From the NCBI GenBank assembly GCA_016801845.1, contig CM028931.1, positions 19,855,302 through 19,919,301 on the forward strand: 64,000 nt of DNA. Direction: 5' to 3'. Source of the stretch: Polydactylus sextarius. Lineage: Eukaryota > Chordata > Actinopteri > Polynemidae. Below the pieces are notes generated by a model that saw only the letters and a list, made by a program, of their open reading frames with translations, made no database searches and was not told the origin of the DNA. The position numbers were made by a program, and so were the translations under genes. Position 1 is the first letter of the stretch; every line of letters begins with the position of its first letter. Below, piece after piece: positions 33,870 through 46,436 of the stretch.

Positions 33870-36720
33870 TGGATTAATTAGAAATGACTGGTGCAACCTT
33901 CAAACCCTTGAAATGTCAATGCTCCATGTCCTCTACTGGAGTTAGCGTGCTAACCAGCGAGCCTCGATGGAGGACTTCACTAACTCCACTGCAGATAAAA
34001 GTAAATGTGAATAGTCAACACGATGAAACTATTACTTTGGCTGAACCATTTGAATCTTCACGGTCTGCTTGACTGGGCTGTGGACCTCTGAGAGTTTGTG
34101 TTTTTACAGAAATACTGCAACGACAGCAGTGACCAAGTAGTCAGGCCTGTCAGAGTCCCTTTTTTTTTGTTTCTTCTTTTTTAAATCCCCCCGTACCGTC
34201 AATATTTCTGCTCTTACTGTTTCCCTACTGAGGCTGCAGATGAGATGAAAATCTGTCATCTTGTTAAGTCTGAAACAAGTCGAATCTTGTCCGACTTTCA
34301 CTAAACTACACTCTGATATCGTCTTGGAGCTGCCAGAGGATATCGTCGTACATTCGTCCGTCCGTCAGGAGGATTCAGACAGTGAAAATAAAGACTCGAG
34401 CTAAAGTTTTACTAAGGCCACAAACGCCTCAAAAATAATAAACGCCGCAAAATGAAAAGAAGTTGTCAGCGGAGTCTCCAGTTGCTCGATACAGACATGT
34501 ATTTTTTATGACGGGTCATGAAGTCAGATAATGGCGCAGCATGAAATCAAACAACTCTTGAACTTTTACGTTACGGTCGTCTCCAGTGCATCCTCATATA
34601 TATCGAACGTTTCCGCAAATGGCTTCATGGATCCGTTAGAGGACGTTAATAAGAACATCTTTGGTTTGCCAAATTAGCTATTTGAGATGTAAATTTAACT
34701 AAAGTATTCACAAGATGTTTATAGCCGCAGGGTAAGTGGTCTCTAAAAACGGTAAAGCATCTTCCTAAAGGAGCTTTTTTTTTTTTTTTACATAACTTGA
34801 TCTATAAAGTTTAATTAAATCATCAATAAAGCCATTATCTACACGTTTGAACCTCTCAAGTCTTTATAAGAAAGTATAAGTTCCTGATTCTGTGGAAAAA
34901 AAAATGAAATACTGAAAATGTATTTGAGTATTTCACATTCAGTAAAACGTGGAGCTACAGCTGCAGAGTTTGAGAGGTCATTTCCAAAAAGTTACAGTCT
35001 TTTGAGCAAAGAACTCTACATTTTTTTACATTTCTACCCAGAAGACAGCGACAAACTTTTCAAGAAATTACCCCAATCTTTTGTGCTGAGAGTGCTCCAG
35101 CCACTATGAATGGATATTATTCTGTAGGATCGTACAAGCTAGCGGAGAAATGTACGATTGCAGTTTACGTATTTAAGAGGTTTTTTTTTTAAAATGATAA
35201 AAACGACAATTGCACCCAACAAAGTAAAAGCCTGGGGTTATAATTTGACCAGAAAAATTGGTTCAAGAGTTTGTTGAAAACAGAAAAAGGAACAAAAAGT
35301 TGAGCTGCAGAGAAAAAAAATGTGAAAAGGGGAAGTAGCTAGACACAGGAGAAGCCTGTCGGGATAAAGTCAGGTGATAAAACAGAAAATAAAACACAAG
35401 AACTAGTAGAAACAGGTGAAACAGAAAGAAAGAAATGTGCAAAAAACAGAAATAGTCAAGAGAAAAAGACGGGAAGTAGTAAAATGAGACGATACGCGAT
35501 GAAAGAAACTTCAAAATAAAACAAGAAACAGCTGAAAAATGTCAAATAAGAAGCAATTAACAAACCATGCAAGTAATTTGCGCTTAAATTTACGAGTTAC
35601 GGTGAAAAAGAACCAAATTCGAGTGAAACATTATTATCTTTATGCTAAGCTAAGCTAACAGGCCGCTGGGTAAAGAAGTGAGTCTGAATTCCCCAGTGAT
35701 TCGATGCATAACCATGCGACTACACGAGGATGTAAAGTTAATCTTTGCTGACGAAGCAGAGAAGCTACACATGACCACACATCAAGAAAAGTGGATTATT
35801 CTGCCTCTAAAGCCGGAAAAACGCGCGGACGTGACCTAGTATCCGTTCACATCAATGACAGGACCGTGGATGACGAGTTACAAGGTGATGCTGTTTGGGT
35901 GGCGCAGCTTCATCTACATAACAGAGATGACGGAGGATTTGTGGTCGGGGATTTGAGCCGCATCTGAGGAGGGAGCCAAGATCCAAATTAAGGAGCTGTC
36001 AGGGGGTTGTAGTTTGGCGAGGCATTTGTCATAAAAGGTCCAAGAATAAAACACTAACGTACCTGGATTCACTACATCTGGGCCTAATTTTAAAAATATA
36101 CCTAATTTCCCCAACGGCGAGAAGCAAAGTTTCATCTTGTCACATCTGCAAGAAAAGAAAGAAAATAGCTCGTGTCTTGTGTTTTTTCCGGTGAACGTAA
36201 ATGTCTGCGCCTCTTCTCCTCTCAGCACCGGTCATTAAGACGGTAAAACATTAAAAGCAGCTCATGACTTCATTACAGCCATAATGATCTTAATATAATA
36301 ATGTTCGGTGTAATTTGCACAATGTGGGAAAAACCTCAAGGGACGCGTGTCCAGATCGGTCTAGAGCTGAACTCCAGTTACTACGAGTCCACGTACTGTC
36401 TGATAAATAAACCAAGGACTCGAGGTCGTACAGAAAACACCCAGAGGACCATTAACAGCTGCTCATTTCGCTCGAAAATGATTCACACGACAGGTCGATG
36501 ATGTGCTTTAATTACGATCGTGTAACGACCACTAAATGTCTGGACGTCGCTGTGTCGGACGCTCGCGGCTCATTAACGCGACAACGCGTCCGTCAAGACG
36601 ACCCGTGTCCGACGGAAAATGAAAAATACATAAATTACGTCTCGTACAATGATGAAATACGCAGGGGTTGATGTGTTTACAGTGTGTGAATGAATCCCTG
36701 TGTATACGTTAAAAAAGTCC
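33870..36720. other. Intergenic unique DNA, no gene seen
   Basis: About 2.8 kb of mostly unique sequence of average composition. Open frames up to 104 codons have no recognisable domain or splice context. It may include non-coding regulatory DNA. Confidence 0.4.
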
Positions 36721-36724
36721 ATGT

Positions 36725-37145
36725 AGCTACTGTAATTACCTTCACACTATTTAATCTTTTACAAGAACATTACGACATGTTTGTAGCTACGTGGGCCGAC
36801 CTGAGTACCTCAACCTTCAAAAAAAACAAAAAACAAAAGCAAAAAACAAACCCAGCAGTGATTTATTGACACATGAACTCAAACAACCTCTAAAGTCGCA
36901 GAGATGTTTGTAGCGTTTGCTTCCAAATCTTTAATCCAAACTTAAACAGACACAAACAAAAAGTCTAATAAACAGGGAACTGGAGACAACAAGTTTGTTA
37001 AAGTTAAGTAAAAAATAAATAAAATATTCAAACGAGACAACGGATAAAGAAAACAAACGCTACTGTAATTACCTTCACACTATTTCATCTCTAACAAGAA
37101 CATTACGACATGTTTGAAGCTACGTGGGCCGACCTGAACACGAGC
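36725..37145. repeat. Pair of ~83-bp direct repeats 335 bp apart
   Basis: CTACTGTAATTACCTTCACA begins one copy near 36,728 and another near 37,061. Both run on through ACATTACGACATGTTTG to GCTACGTGGGCCGACCTGA, with only a few differences. Confidence 0.85.
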
Positions 37146-37179
37146 TCTTCTATGACTTTTTTGTAGCAGTGTCATCTTT

Positions 37180-38125
37180 TGTTTCTTTTCTTCTTCTACT
37201 GTTTATTTGAAGTAGATATCCCACATCAACGTCAACGTCCTGCAGCTGATTTGAAAACTATGGTTCGGTTTGATGTAAACTGAATCTACCTCTTATTGTT
37301 GGACCAGATTTTGGTCCTTTTTCTTTTTTTTTAATTGGTTGAACTTTTCTTCTTCTACTGTTTGTTGGAGGTAAATAATCACATCCACGTCTTGCAACTG
37401 GTTTAAAAGGAGTTTTTGATCCAGACTGGGTCCACCTCTTAGTTTTGGGCCAGATTTTGGTCCTTTATGTTGGTTTAGTAGCTCTTGTGTTGGACTGGAC
37501 CACAGATCATCTTCATTTTCTGTTTCTTTTCTTCTTCTACTATTTATTGGAGGTAGATGTGCTGCATCGACTTCCTGAAACTGGGATAAAACGTGTTTTT
37601 GTGTCACGGAAAGAACCAAACCGAGGTTCAGTTTGATGTGGACTAGGATCACTTCTATTTGTGGACAAGGTTTTGGTCCTTTTTTGTTGGTTTGGACCAA
37701 GTCTGATGGTCTGAACCAGACAAGGATCAAAGACTACATCCACATAATGTACAAAAAAAAAAAAAAAAAAAAAGTATTTTCTTCTTCTACTATTTATTGG
37801 AGGTAGATATTCTATGTCAGCTTCCAAAAATCTGGTTAGTAAAGTGTTTTTGTGTCACAGAAGGAACCAAATTGATGTGGACTAGGACCAAGTCTATTGG
37901 TGGACAACATTGGTGGTTTTGGTCCTTTTCTGTTGGTTTGGACCAACTCTGATGGTCTGAAAATGTGTCTTTTCTTCTTCTACTGTTTATTGGAGGTAGA
38001 TTTTGAATTGAGTTCCTAAAAACTGGGTTAAAAAGTGTTTTTATGCCACAGAAGGAAACAAATTGATCTGGACTGAGACCACCACTTTGCATTTGACTAA
38101 AATTTGGTTGTTTTTGTCGCTTTTG
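37180..38125. repeat. Tandem repeat, five units of ~165-255 bp
   Basis: Each unit contains TCTTCTTCTACTGTTTATTG followed by GAGGTAGAT, with starts near 37,185, 37,349, 37,525, 37,780 and 37,970. The units also share TGTTTTTGTGTCACAGAAGG and TTTTGGTCCTTTT segments. Open frames on the minus strand are products of the repeat. Confidence 0.85.
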
Positions 38126-38980
38126 GACCAAACTGGAACGGTTTGACCTTCGGGGTCACGTCAGGTTTGAGGTCTTCACCTGAAGATTTATTTATGTTTC
38201 CAAAAAACAAACACGACATGATCACTCGCGCTTTTGGCAGTAAAGTGTGAATTTTCTAGGAGAGAAAAAAAAAAAAACGCAGCTTTCGCTCTCCACCTCC
38301 ATCCATCAGCTAACATCTCTGTCTCTAACCCTCCGGCTTCCTCACTTCCTCCTCCTCCTGTTCCCTATTTTGCTTATTTTCTCTCCAGTTTTGTGTAACC
38401 TCTCTCCTGACTTCACTTGCTCTTCTTCTACCTCTTTCCAGCCTCCCCCATCCTCCCCCCACGATCTTTTTCTCTCTCTCTCTCCCATGGATAATTCATC
38501 AGTGTTTCTCAGAGCTGCTGTCTGCCTGCCTGCCTACTGTGATTTCCACTGGGACTCTTTCAGGGACCATTCCCACCTCAGCCGGGAATTAGAGCCACGG
38601 CTTACGGAGGAAAATTAATCACAGCCACCTTATTCAAACACACACGCGCTTTCTCTCGCGCACACATATATGACCACAAACATTTAAAAAAAAAAAAAAA
38701 GAGTTTTCCTCTCAACTTTACTCATTTTCCAACTCGCTCCCACTTTAAACTTACATGCAATTTTCTGAGCTGCAGCAGCAGCAGCAGAGGTTGTGAAACT
38801 GCTTAATACCTTTCAAATAAACGGAGATTTTTTAGTGCGTATACACATAAACACACACCTGTAGACGATAAAAAGACGGGTATTTCTGTCTGACATCGGA
38901 GTGTGTTTATTATCAGAGGAAGTGTGGTAGATCAGGAAGGGGAATAAAAGGTGGACAGAAAGAGCAGATAAGATGCAGCA
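38126..38980. other. Pyrimidine-rich intergenic DNA
   Basis: A strongly CT-rich plus strand at 38,280-38,490. A 123-codon frame (38247-38618) covers it but is Leu/Ser/Pro low complexity with no domain. A (CAG)n run lies near 38,774-38,788. Confidence 0.45.
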
Positions 38981-38992
38981 GATGTAGTGTTC

Positions 38993-39183
38993 GTGTGTGT
39001 GTGTGTGTGTGTTCGAGTGTGTGAAAGCAGCGTATTGATCAGGGATCGAGTGGCTCCCAGTGTGAGCGCCAGAGTAGGGACTGGGAGCACAGTGAATGTC
39101 ACCACATGCACTTACAGCACTTACAATAAAGTGTGTATGCAGGAGAAAAAAAAGGGGGTGAGGGAATTGGGAGGGAGGCATTG

Positions 39184-39215
<32 letters not shown>
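38993..39215. repeat. (GT)n microsatellites
   Basis: Two GT runs, at about 38,993-39,012 and 39,186-39,215, the second followed by a G-rich stretch. Confidence 0.9.
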
Positions 39216-39218
<3 letters not shown>

Positions 39219-39393
39219 GGGGGGTGGGGGTGGGTGGTGGGAGTATTTCACAACCACCACAAGCTATAGGAGAAAAGTCTGCATTAGAAATTGATCAAAA
39301 ACAGCCTCGTCTCTGGTGTAACACGTTGCAGCCAAAAGCAAACATTAACAGCAGCGCAGTTAAAAGTTTGTGGACAAAAATAAAAAGGAAAAC

Positions 39394-39526
<133 letters not shown>

Positions 39527-39574
39527 CACCCAGGACAAAAGAACCGATTTGAGTTTTTGTGTAACGTTCACTTT

Positions 39575-40105
39575 CGTGCAGCTAAGTTAGCTAACGTAGT
39601 CAAGTTGGCTAAAGTAGCTGAGTTATCCTGAGGTGGTTCAATAAGCTAAGGTAGCTACTTTGACTAAAGTAGCCAAGTTAGCATCAATACCTGAATTAGT
39701 AAGATGAGGTGGTTAGATAAGCTTAGCTCAGCTAAATTAGCTAACTAGAGTAAGTTAAGTGGAATAAGTGACTAACTTAGCTAAAATAGATAAATTATAT
39801 AAGGTATCATAGTTAGCCCAGTCAGGTAAATTAACTAATTTAGCTAACATAGCCAAGTTAGCTAACATAACCAAGTTAGTTACCTAAGGTGGTTCAATAA
39901 AATAAGGTAGCTAATTTGACAGAAGTAGCTAGTTAGCATCATTAGCTGAATTAGTGAGCTGAGGTAGTTAGATAAGCTTAGATTAGCTAAATTAGTTCAG
40001 TGGAATAAGTGACTAACCTAGCTAAAATAGCTACATTTCTCAAGGTATTAAAGTTCGCTAAATTACGTAAATTAACTAATCTAGCTAATGTAGCCAACTT
40101 AGCTG
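39575..40105. repeat. GCTAA repeat block with ~300-bp duplication
   Basis: GAGGTGGTTCAATAAGCTAA near 39,632 recurs as AGGTGGTTCAATAAAATAAG near 39,887, each followed by similar GTAGCTA, TTGACTAAAGTAGC and GATAAGCTTAG segments. Confidence 0.7.
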
Positions 40106-40479
40106 AAACCGGTCGGTCGTATTTGTCCCAACATATTGCAGGTCACATGTAATGTTAATAATAGAAGGAAAGGCAATGCTTTGTTGGCTAAACCGATCAA
40201 TTTCCACGATCTGTGTTAACTTGGAAGGAACCCTTGAATTGGGGACAAGTTGTAAAACATGAACATATGCTTCTCAAACCATCTTTAACACAGACGATCT
40301 GTAGAATGTATGTGATAGATTCAGCTGGTTGTGTAACGATATTGATCAGGTTCCACTGATGCAGTGAAGTCAAGGTAGACCATGTATGGTGAACTAACGT
40401 TGGTGTGGTTTTGCCCAGCGTGGAGTAGCTTTCATTAGATATTAATTTGTAATGAAGTGAAGTCATATCGACCGGTAAC

Positions 40480-41130
40480 GTCTATGAATCTAAAGAATCA
40501 CAGGTTTCCCTTCAAACCAGTCAAAGGTTGTTAAAACAAACAATGCCTGTTGGAAAACCAGTTTTTGGTCGAACCTCAGCGATTCAGCTACATTTAAACT
40601 CTGGGGTTAAAAAGACTACAGCCATGTCTAGAACCAACTGTTCAGCTAATTAGAAAAAATATTAATTATCTGTCATGGCGCATGCTATTATCTCACTAAT
40701 AGCTGTTATTTGCAGCTCAATTACACGCTGGACGTGGGATGGCCCCGGGGCGGAAATGTGGAAATCAAGAGAGAAGGTCCCACGTGTCCCATCAGAAATG
40801 TGAAGCTGGTAAACACCAGGAAGTTTTGGAAAAGACGTGTTTGTTTGCTTCTTGCAAAGTGATTCATAAAAACAGCTCAGCAGCTTTTATGTAAATTGGA
40901 CAAAAGACCAAAACCCTTAATCAAACAGGACCCAGCTGCGAATGAATTCTGTTTATACTTTTCGTTTGTTTACATTCGTAAACAGAAGATCTTGTTCCAT
41001 TACTGTTGAAACAAAGTAGACAAAGAAGACGTCATAGTCTTACTTGAATAGAAGCCAAATCCACAAAGGACAATATGGATACAAACAGACAAAAATGAGT
41101 TTCCTCTACAGTGTCAGATATTGGGGTTAG
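40480..41130. other. Intergenic unique DNA, no gene seen
   Basis: Average-composition unique sequence with no recognisable exon. Confidence 0.4.
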
Positions 41131-41370
41131 GGCACCTCTTGTTGGACGTTTTCAGGGTTCGTCCAACTGGCAGAAGAGTTAGAGAACTAGTCTGGACAGA
41201 TTTTACTCATCTAGTCTGAGGAACGACTCAGGATCCTCCAACAGGAGCTGGAAAACGTCACTAGGGAGGTTGGACTCTATCTTCTTTCTTGACCTGCTGC
41301 CACAGTGACCTAACCTCAGATAAGGTGCTGAGGATCAATGGATTGATGGATTGATTGAGGTTGTTTAGGT
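41125..41370 (+). mobile_element. Degenerate 3' end of a LINE retroelement
   Basis: The order resembles the 3' ends of common fish LINEs: GTTCGTCCAACTGGCAG, then GGATCCTCCAACAGGAGCTGG, then CCTGCTGCCAC, then CCTCAGATAAG, ending in TGGATTGATGGATTGATTG. It is too diverged for me to assign a family, and no coding capacity remains. Confidence 0.6.
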
Positions 41371-43765
41371 CCAACAGAGGCAACTCCAGTTCAACTCTTT
41401 GTCCTAATTACCCTCAAACTCCCGTGCATTTGTTTATTCTTTTTAGACTCAAAGTAAATTTGCCAGAACAGACAAACCAAGCAGAGTAAGTGAGTGTCTT
41501 TGCATTTAATTTGTGCTTTAGCTTTGTCCCTAAGTGACTGTTTTTTTTTTTAGATCAATCTTGTTATTGTTTGAAAGGCACAACCAGAGGTTTACCTTCA
41601 GGACCTGACGAGGCCTGAACCCTGCTCTGGGGAACCCGTCAGCCCAGTCAGATGAAGTTTAATCACTGACCGCACTGCAGAGGAAAATAGACCGGTGGAC
41701 GTTTGTGGGTCTGGTCTTTACAGATAAACCCAATGGGAAACTTTTTAAAGGGTTTAAGAAACATGAGGTACCTTTACATCTATGTGACTCCAATGTTACA
41801 GCTATTGGGGGCAATTTGGGGTTCGTTATCTTGCCCCTACAACGACCTGCCAGTGCTCGTCTTGACAAAAATGCACAAGGGCAATTACGTTTATGTCTGA
41901 CGCAGTCCGTGTTCCAGCCACTGAGGACTCTAACATCAGAGGAAAGTTGGTTACATTATTAATTCCAAAATATCCTCTTGTGAAATTTTGTATTTTTCTT
42001 TAGAGATGTTGCAAATTGGTCTTCTGGGGTTTAGAGGTAATGATAATAAGGACAATAAATAATAAAGGCATCAAGAAATATGACTATTACCTTCAAATAG
42101 TAATACAAAGTGTTGAAAAAAAATCCCATTTTTACTCCAAAAATGTTACTTTGAAGTTTATTTCCGACTCACTTCAGTGATCAAATTACAGTATTAATGC
42201 CCCAAACGAATATGAACGGGATGATTTGATTCAGCTGTATCACTAACTATGAATCACTTCAGAAAAACTTAAAATCTTTGGAAAGCAATATACTTTCTAC
42301 TTGTTATATGTCCTTTAGTCAGAATTAAGGACACCCCTTGCCCTTTAAAGTAGCACTACCCGTGAAGGACCTCTCTTTTCTTATAGGAATTTTTGCAAAT
42401 TCATGTTGGGCGACTGTTGTAACGCAGAAGTAGAGTTGAACTTAGGGAAAATTAGGGTCTAAAATTGTTTTTGTCTTATCTATTTGAGTCATTAAGAAGG
42501 TTAAGAAGACCATCGGTGCTCTCTTGGGCGACAATACCAAAAATACAACTGCCCGAATTGGGATTGTACCAATTCAGAGCTGCGAACGTGCTAACTACAA
42601 ACACTGAAGATCCTGAAAATTACATAATTAGCAGTGAAATGTTTAACTTCTGTGCTTCATAGTAGGACACTTGGCTTTCAGGAAAAAGTGCTTCCTTTGG
42701 GTTTTGAGGCCAAATATTTCTAGAGTGTGAAATTTACCGGAAACAGTCCAGAGGCCGAACTTGCGCGAGAAACGCAAATTGGGAACACTGGCTTTGAATT
42801 AGCGACAGATGCTAACAACAACGTTCGGCTCTTGTTTCTGAGGTTTAATCAATGGACTCGAACAGTAACGGTATCGACGCGTCCGTATCACACGGTCGCC
42901 AATATTCATCAACGCAAAGTCATAAAATCTAGTTTTGCGAAGAATAACAGCTGACGGAGGGAAAAGATGGGGCTGGATTGATTAGACTCAATTAGAGGAA
43001 AGGTCAAACGCAGCAGTTACACACACACACACACATTTGATCTCATGTATACACACACACACACACATGTCCAATAAAGACAGATGGCTCCAACTTATAC
43101 GTTCATGACACCACCCGCTGCTCGTCTGATCGCTGCTCTGAACATCGGATCAATCCTCATGTGGAACGAGCTTCACACATCACAACTGTTTGTGATCACG
43201 ATGTGTGTGTTTTCAAGGTCAAACACTCACATTTATACATCCTTAAAAAGAAACCTTCCTCTTTTTTCTTCTCTCAACAAATCATCTTTTCTTTAAACGT
43301 CCCTCAACACCTGCTCATTCTCTTATTTGCGTTCTTCCCTCCCCTTCCAGTAAAATCATTCATTAGCACAACCTTCATTTGCTTTCTGTTCTTTTTCTTC
43401 GTGTCCCTCGAGTTCACGTCTCCCTCACACGAATCTTCATAATCTGTCCTTCACGTCCTCGTATCTACCCCCTCTTAGTTTCTCCTCGTTGCTGCTTCAT
43501 TCTTTCCCTCAGTCTGCGTATTCAGACTGTAAATATTTTAAAAGTGAGTAACCTCTGTCAGGCATTTGTACATTTAATAACTCTGTTATTATTGTTATTC
43601 TTATTTCATAGATATTTCTGTTTTTCTCTTCAGGGTCAGTTTGATTTTAACGAACTTCGGACTCAAACTTTCTGGTCCATCTCAAACAGATTAACTCTTA
43701 ATCTGGTGTCAACACCAGAACCAATCTGTACCATCGTACGTCTCATTTCAGTGGTTAAAAGACAA
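41371..43765. other. Intergenic DNA without recognised gene
   Basis: Mostly unique. Two (CA)n runs lie at about 43,019-43,036 and 43,052-43,068. Open frames of 60-130 codons show no known domain. Confidence 0.4.
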
Positions 43766-43767
43766 TT

Positions 43768-44658
43768 TTAAGTGATGGTCTGAAGTAATTTGGACCCGAG
43801 GTTCTATTTCATCATGAATATGAGTCAAATGAGTCAAACACCCCCTCGAGAGATATTTTACGTTGGTTGAAGTAATATCTTTTGTTGAATCTGCTGATCT
43901 GGACCACATTTCATCAGCCAAACATATCTAAATTGTCATTTTTCAACCACTAATAAATCTCAAAATATCACTTTACTTCAGCAGTAGCATGAATAGGGTC
44001 CCTACTTAACTGAAGTACTGATAACTTAGTAAAGTTAGAAACATATAGTGAAGAAAATGATGAATTAGTACGTTATAGGTAGTAGTAGCTATAGGTAGTT
44101 ACCAGTCAAAGACCTGAGGAATATTAACAATAACTGATTGTATTTTTGTTAATAATCTTTTGTTAATAGTTGTGATCTCACAACACACACATTTGAAGGT
44201 TGTTCCACATCAGAGCATTCATCATTTTTCTCGCTCTTCACGGACACATCGGCCGGTTGTTCAGGAAAATGATGAATCTGCTGATGTGGAACAACCTTCA
44301 TCACCAATTGTTATAAAACTAGACGTTGGGTAAGTCTTGTAAAACAGTGTTTTTAATAAACTCTGGGTTCACTTACTAAGTTATCAGTACTTCAGTTTAT
44401 GTGTAGGGACCCTATTCATGCTACTGCTGAAGTGAAGTGATATTTTGAGCTTTATTAGTGATTAAAAAATGACAATTTAGATACGTTTGGCTGACTGCCC
44501 CATTTACTTTCATTGTTAACTATTTGGTTTGTGAAAACAAAAGACGGTCAAACACGATATTACTTCAACCAATGTAACATATCTGTTGAGGTAGAGTTTG
44601 ACTCGTATTCATGGTGAAATAGACTCTGGTTCATGTTACTCTGGACCGTCACTTTAGT
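43768..44658. mobile_element. ~0.9-kb foldback (long inverted repeat) element
   Basis: The left arm (about 43,768-44,040) and right arm (about 44,365-44,658) are inverted copies. TCTATTTCATCATGAATATG on the left matches the reverse complement of CATGGTGAAATAGA on the right. AGCATGAATAGGGTCCCTAC pairs with GTAGGGACCCTATTCATGCT. An inner inverted pair, GAAGGTTGTTCCACATCAG and CTGATGTGGAACAACCTTC, flanks the centre. No transposase frame is present, so it would be non-autonomous. Confidence 0.75.
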
Positions 44659-44659
44659 G

Positions 44660-45860
44660 ACAGAATATAAATTAACATTCTAGCATTAGTTTCACTTCTA
44701 AAGACCAATATGATCATTTTCCCTTCATATAAAGATGGCCAACATGCACAAATGTCCTCCTGCTGTATAAAAACGAAGGTAAGATCTGTTTATTTCTCAA
44801 ATCTATTAACACCAATTTCCAGTTTTCTCAGTTCAGATTACATTGAACTTTTAGGTGGAAAAAAAAACTTGTATACTGCTAAAATATCATCAAAGTTAAT
44901 TAACACAAACATTCCTCTGAGAGGCGAAACTGTTCTCACACCAATCGGAAACTCAGGGCGAAAAGACAAAAGGTCCGTGGGTCGGTAACTGTTTGTTCCT
45001 TTTGTTTGCATCTTAAAACGTGTATTAATTACTTCGACTATAGTCTATTTTCAGTCAATTTCACTTTATTTTACTTGTTGTCTCAATGACTACAGATTGT
45101 TTGAAGGCAAAACAAGTTGATCGCCCCCTGGTGGCCTGTGTCAGATGTGACACCGAAAAACTGAAACATTAAAATAGAAACATTTGTTTAATATCGTTTC
45201 TGTTCTTGTTACGTTGACGTTCACGTCTTAATTCATCTGATCAGTTTAGATTTTAATTAGTTTGATCGCATTTTTTTTTAATTGAATTGATCTCGCCAGT
45301 TAATTAACGCAACAAAGATTAACGTCAGGTCGTTATTTACGCCGGTGTTTTAACTCTGTCTTAATTCCTGCTGTAATACGCTTCTGCTGTTTGTTTCGGC
45401 TCCGTTATGAAGGTGTAATCGCCGCAGAGCTGCAGCTGTGTTGGAAACACTCCAACCTCAAGGTCAAAATGAATAAATAAACCTTAATGTAGATTAGAGC
45501 CGCGCAGTTTTGCAGCTCGGAGAAACGAAAGCGACCCGAGTCCGAGCAGATTCACGGGTTTCGTCTGTTAAGTGCAGATGTAGTTTCTCCAGACTCCAGA
45601 ATGTGTGTGTCCTGAGCCGTCGCAGTGTGTGTTTACACGTGCTCATACACTTACTGAGTAAACCCGAAGAGCTCGGGGACTTCATCTTCGCTCTATAAAC
45701 TGCTGCTGCTTCTCTGTTTACTGAGGCATCCGGTGCTGATAAAATATTCATCTGGAAAAGAAAAAAAAACAAAAAAAACACAACCATCCAAATAACTGGA
45801 AGCAACTCCTGCAAAAATAGACTTTCACCTGAGACTCCTCAGTCATGCTGCTTCACAACT
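44660..45860. other. Intergenic DNA, TAAT-motif-rich in part
   Basis: No gene seen. The segment 45,200-45,380 is dense in TTAATT/TAATTAA and contains GATCAG and ACAAAG motifs, as in some conserved non-coding elements; this is only a suggestion. Confidence 0.35.
45119..45137 (-). promoter_or_regulatory. CTCF-like motif, minus orientation
   Basis: The minus strand reads AGGCCACCAGGGGGCGATC, which matches most positions of the vertebrate CTCF consensus core (CCACCAGGGGGCG). Orientation is opposite to the cluster at 52 kb. Confidence 0.5.
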
Positions 45861-46110
45861 TAGGTTGGACCTTCACATCTGGACCTTTGACCATTGAAAT
45901 CTCAAAAGAAAAAGTTCATCCTAGAGTCTGAATGAATGTTTGCGCAAAATTTGAAGAAATTTCCTCCAAGTGGTTGTTGAGATACGACAATGAAGAAGTG
46001 GAAAATGTGATTTGTGAAGTTACAGTGACCTGAACCCAAACAGAAACACGTCACATATAAGAGGATGTTTTAGTGTCACATACTGGATGAAATACTCATC
46101 TTCGTCTTCA
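45860..46110 (+). repeat. Diverged copy of a dispersed teleost repeat with GGTCA/TGACC motifs
   Basis: Contains GGACCTTTGACC, AAATTTGAAGAAATTTCC and GTTACAGTGACCT in the order expected for the family that forms the larger array at 48.5-49.75 kb. Confidence 0.5.
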
Positions 46111-46436
46111 TCCGGTGGCTCCGGGTCGCGGTGGCTACAGCGTCTGAAAGGGAAGCTCACCATAGTTACACTTAATATTTAGGGTGTGTACGTGCATTCA
46201 CACTGTTATTACCTGGATGGTTTCACTCATTATGGTCTAAAAGTTGAACGTGGAACAATGGACACTTCTCACCGTCAGTGATGCCATCTTGGCTACGTAG
46301 CAGAAGGGGAAGGACGGTGGCAGAACTCATAAGACTTTCATTATAATTGATTGATATATATGATTAGAATTGAAGACAAGTCGGCAGATATCCTGGTGGG
46401 ACACAATCACAGTCCAAATCGCTGATTATCACTGAC

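Noticed and set aside
38247..38618. 123-codon frame with Leu-rich stretch resembling a signal peptide
   Set aside because: It comes from a CT-rich low-complexity segment, and the hydrophobic look follows from CTC/TTC/TCC codons. No splice sites or domain support it.
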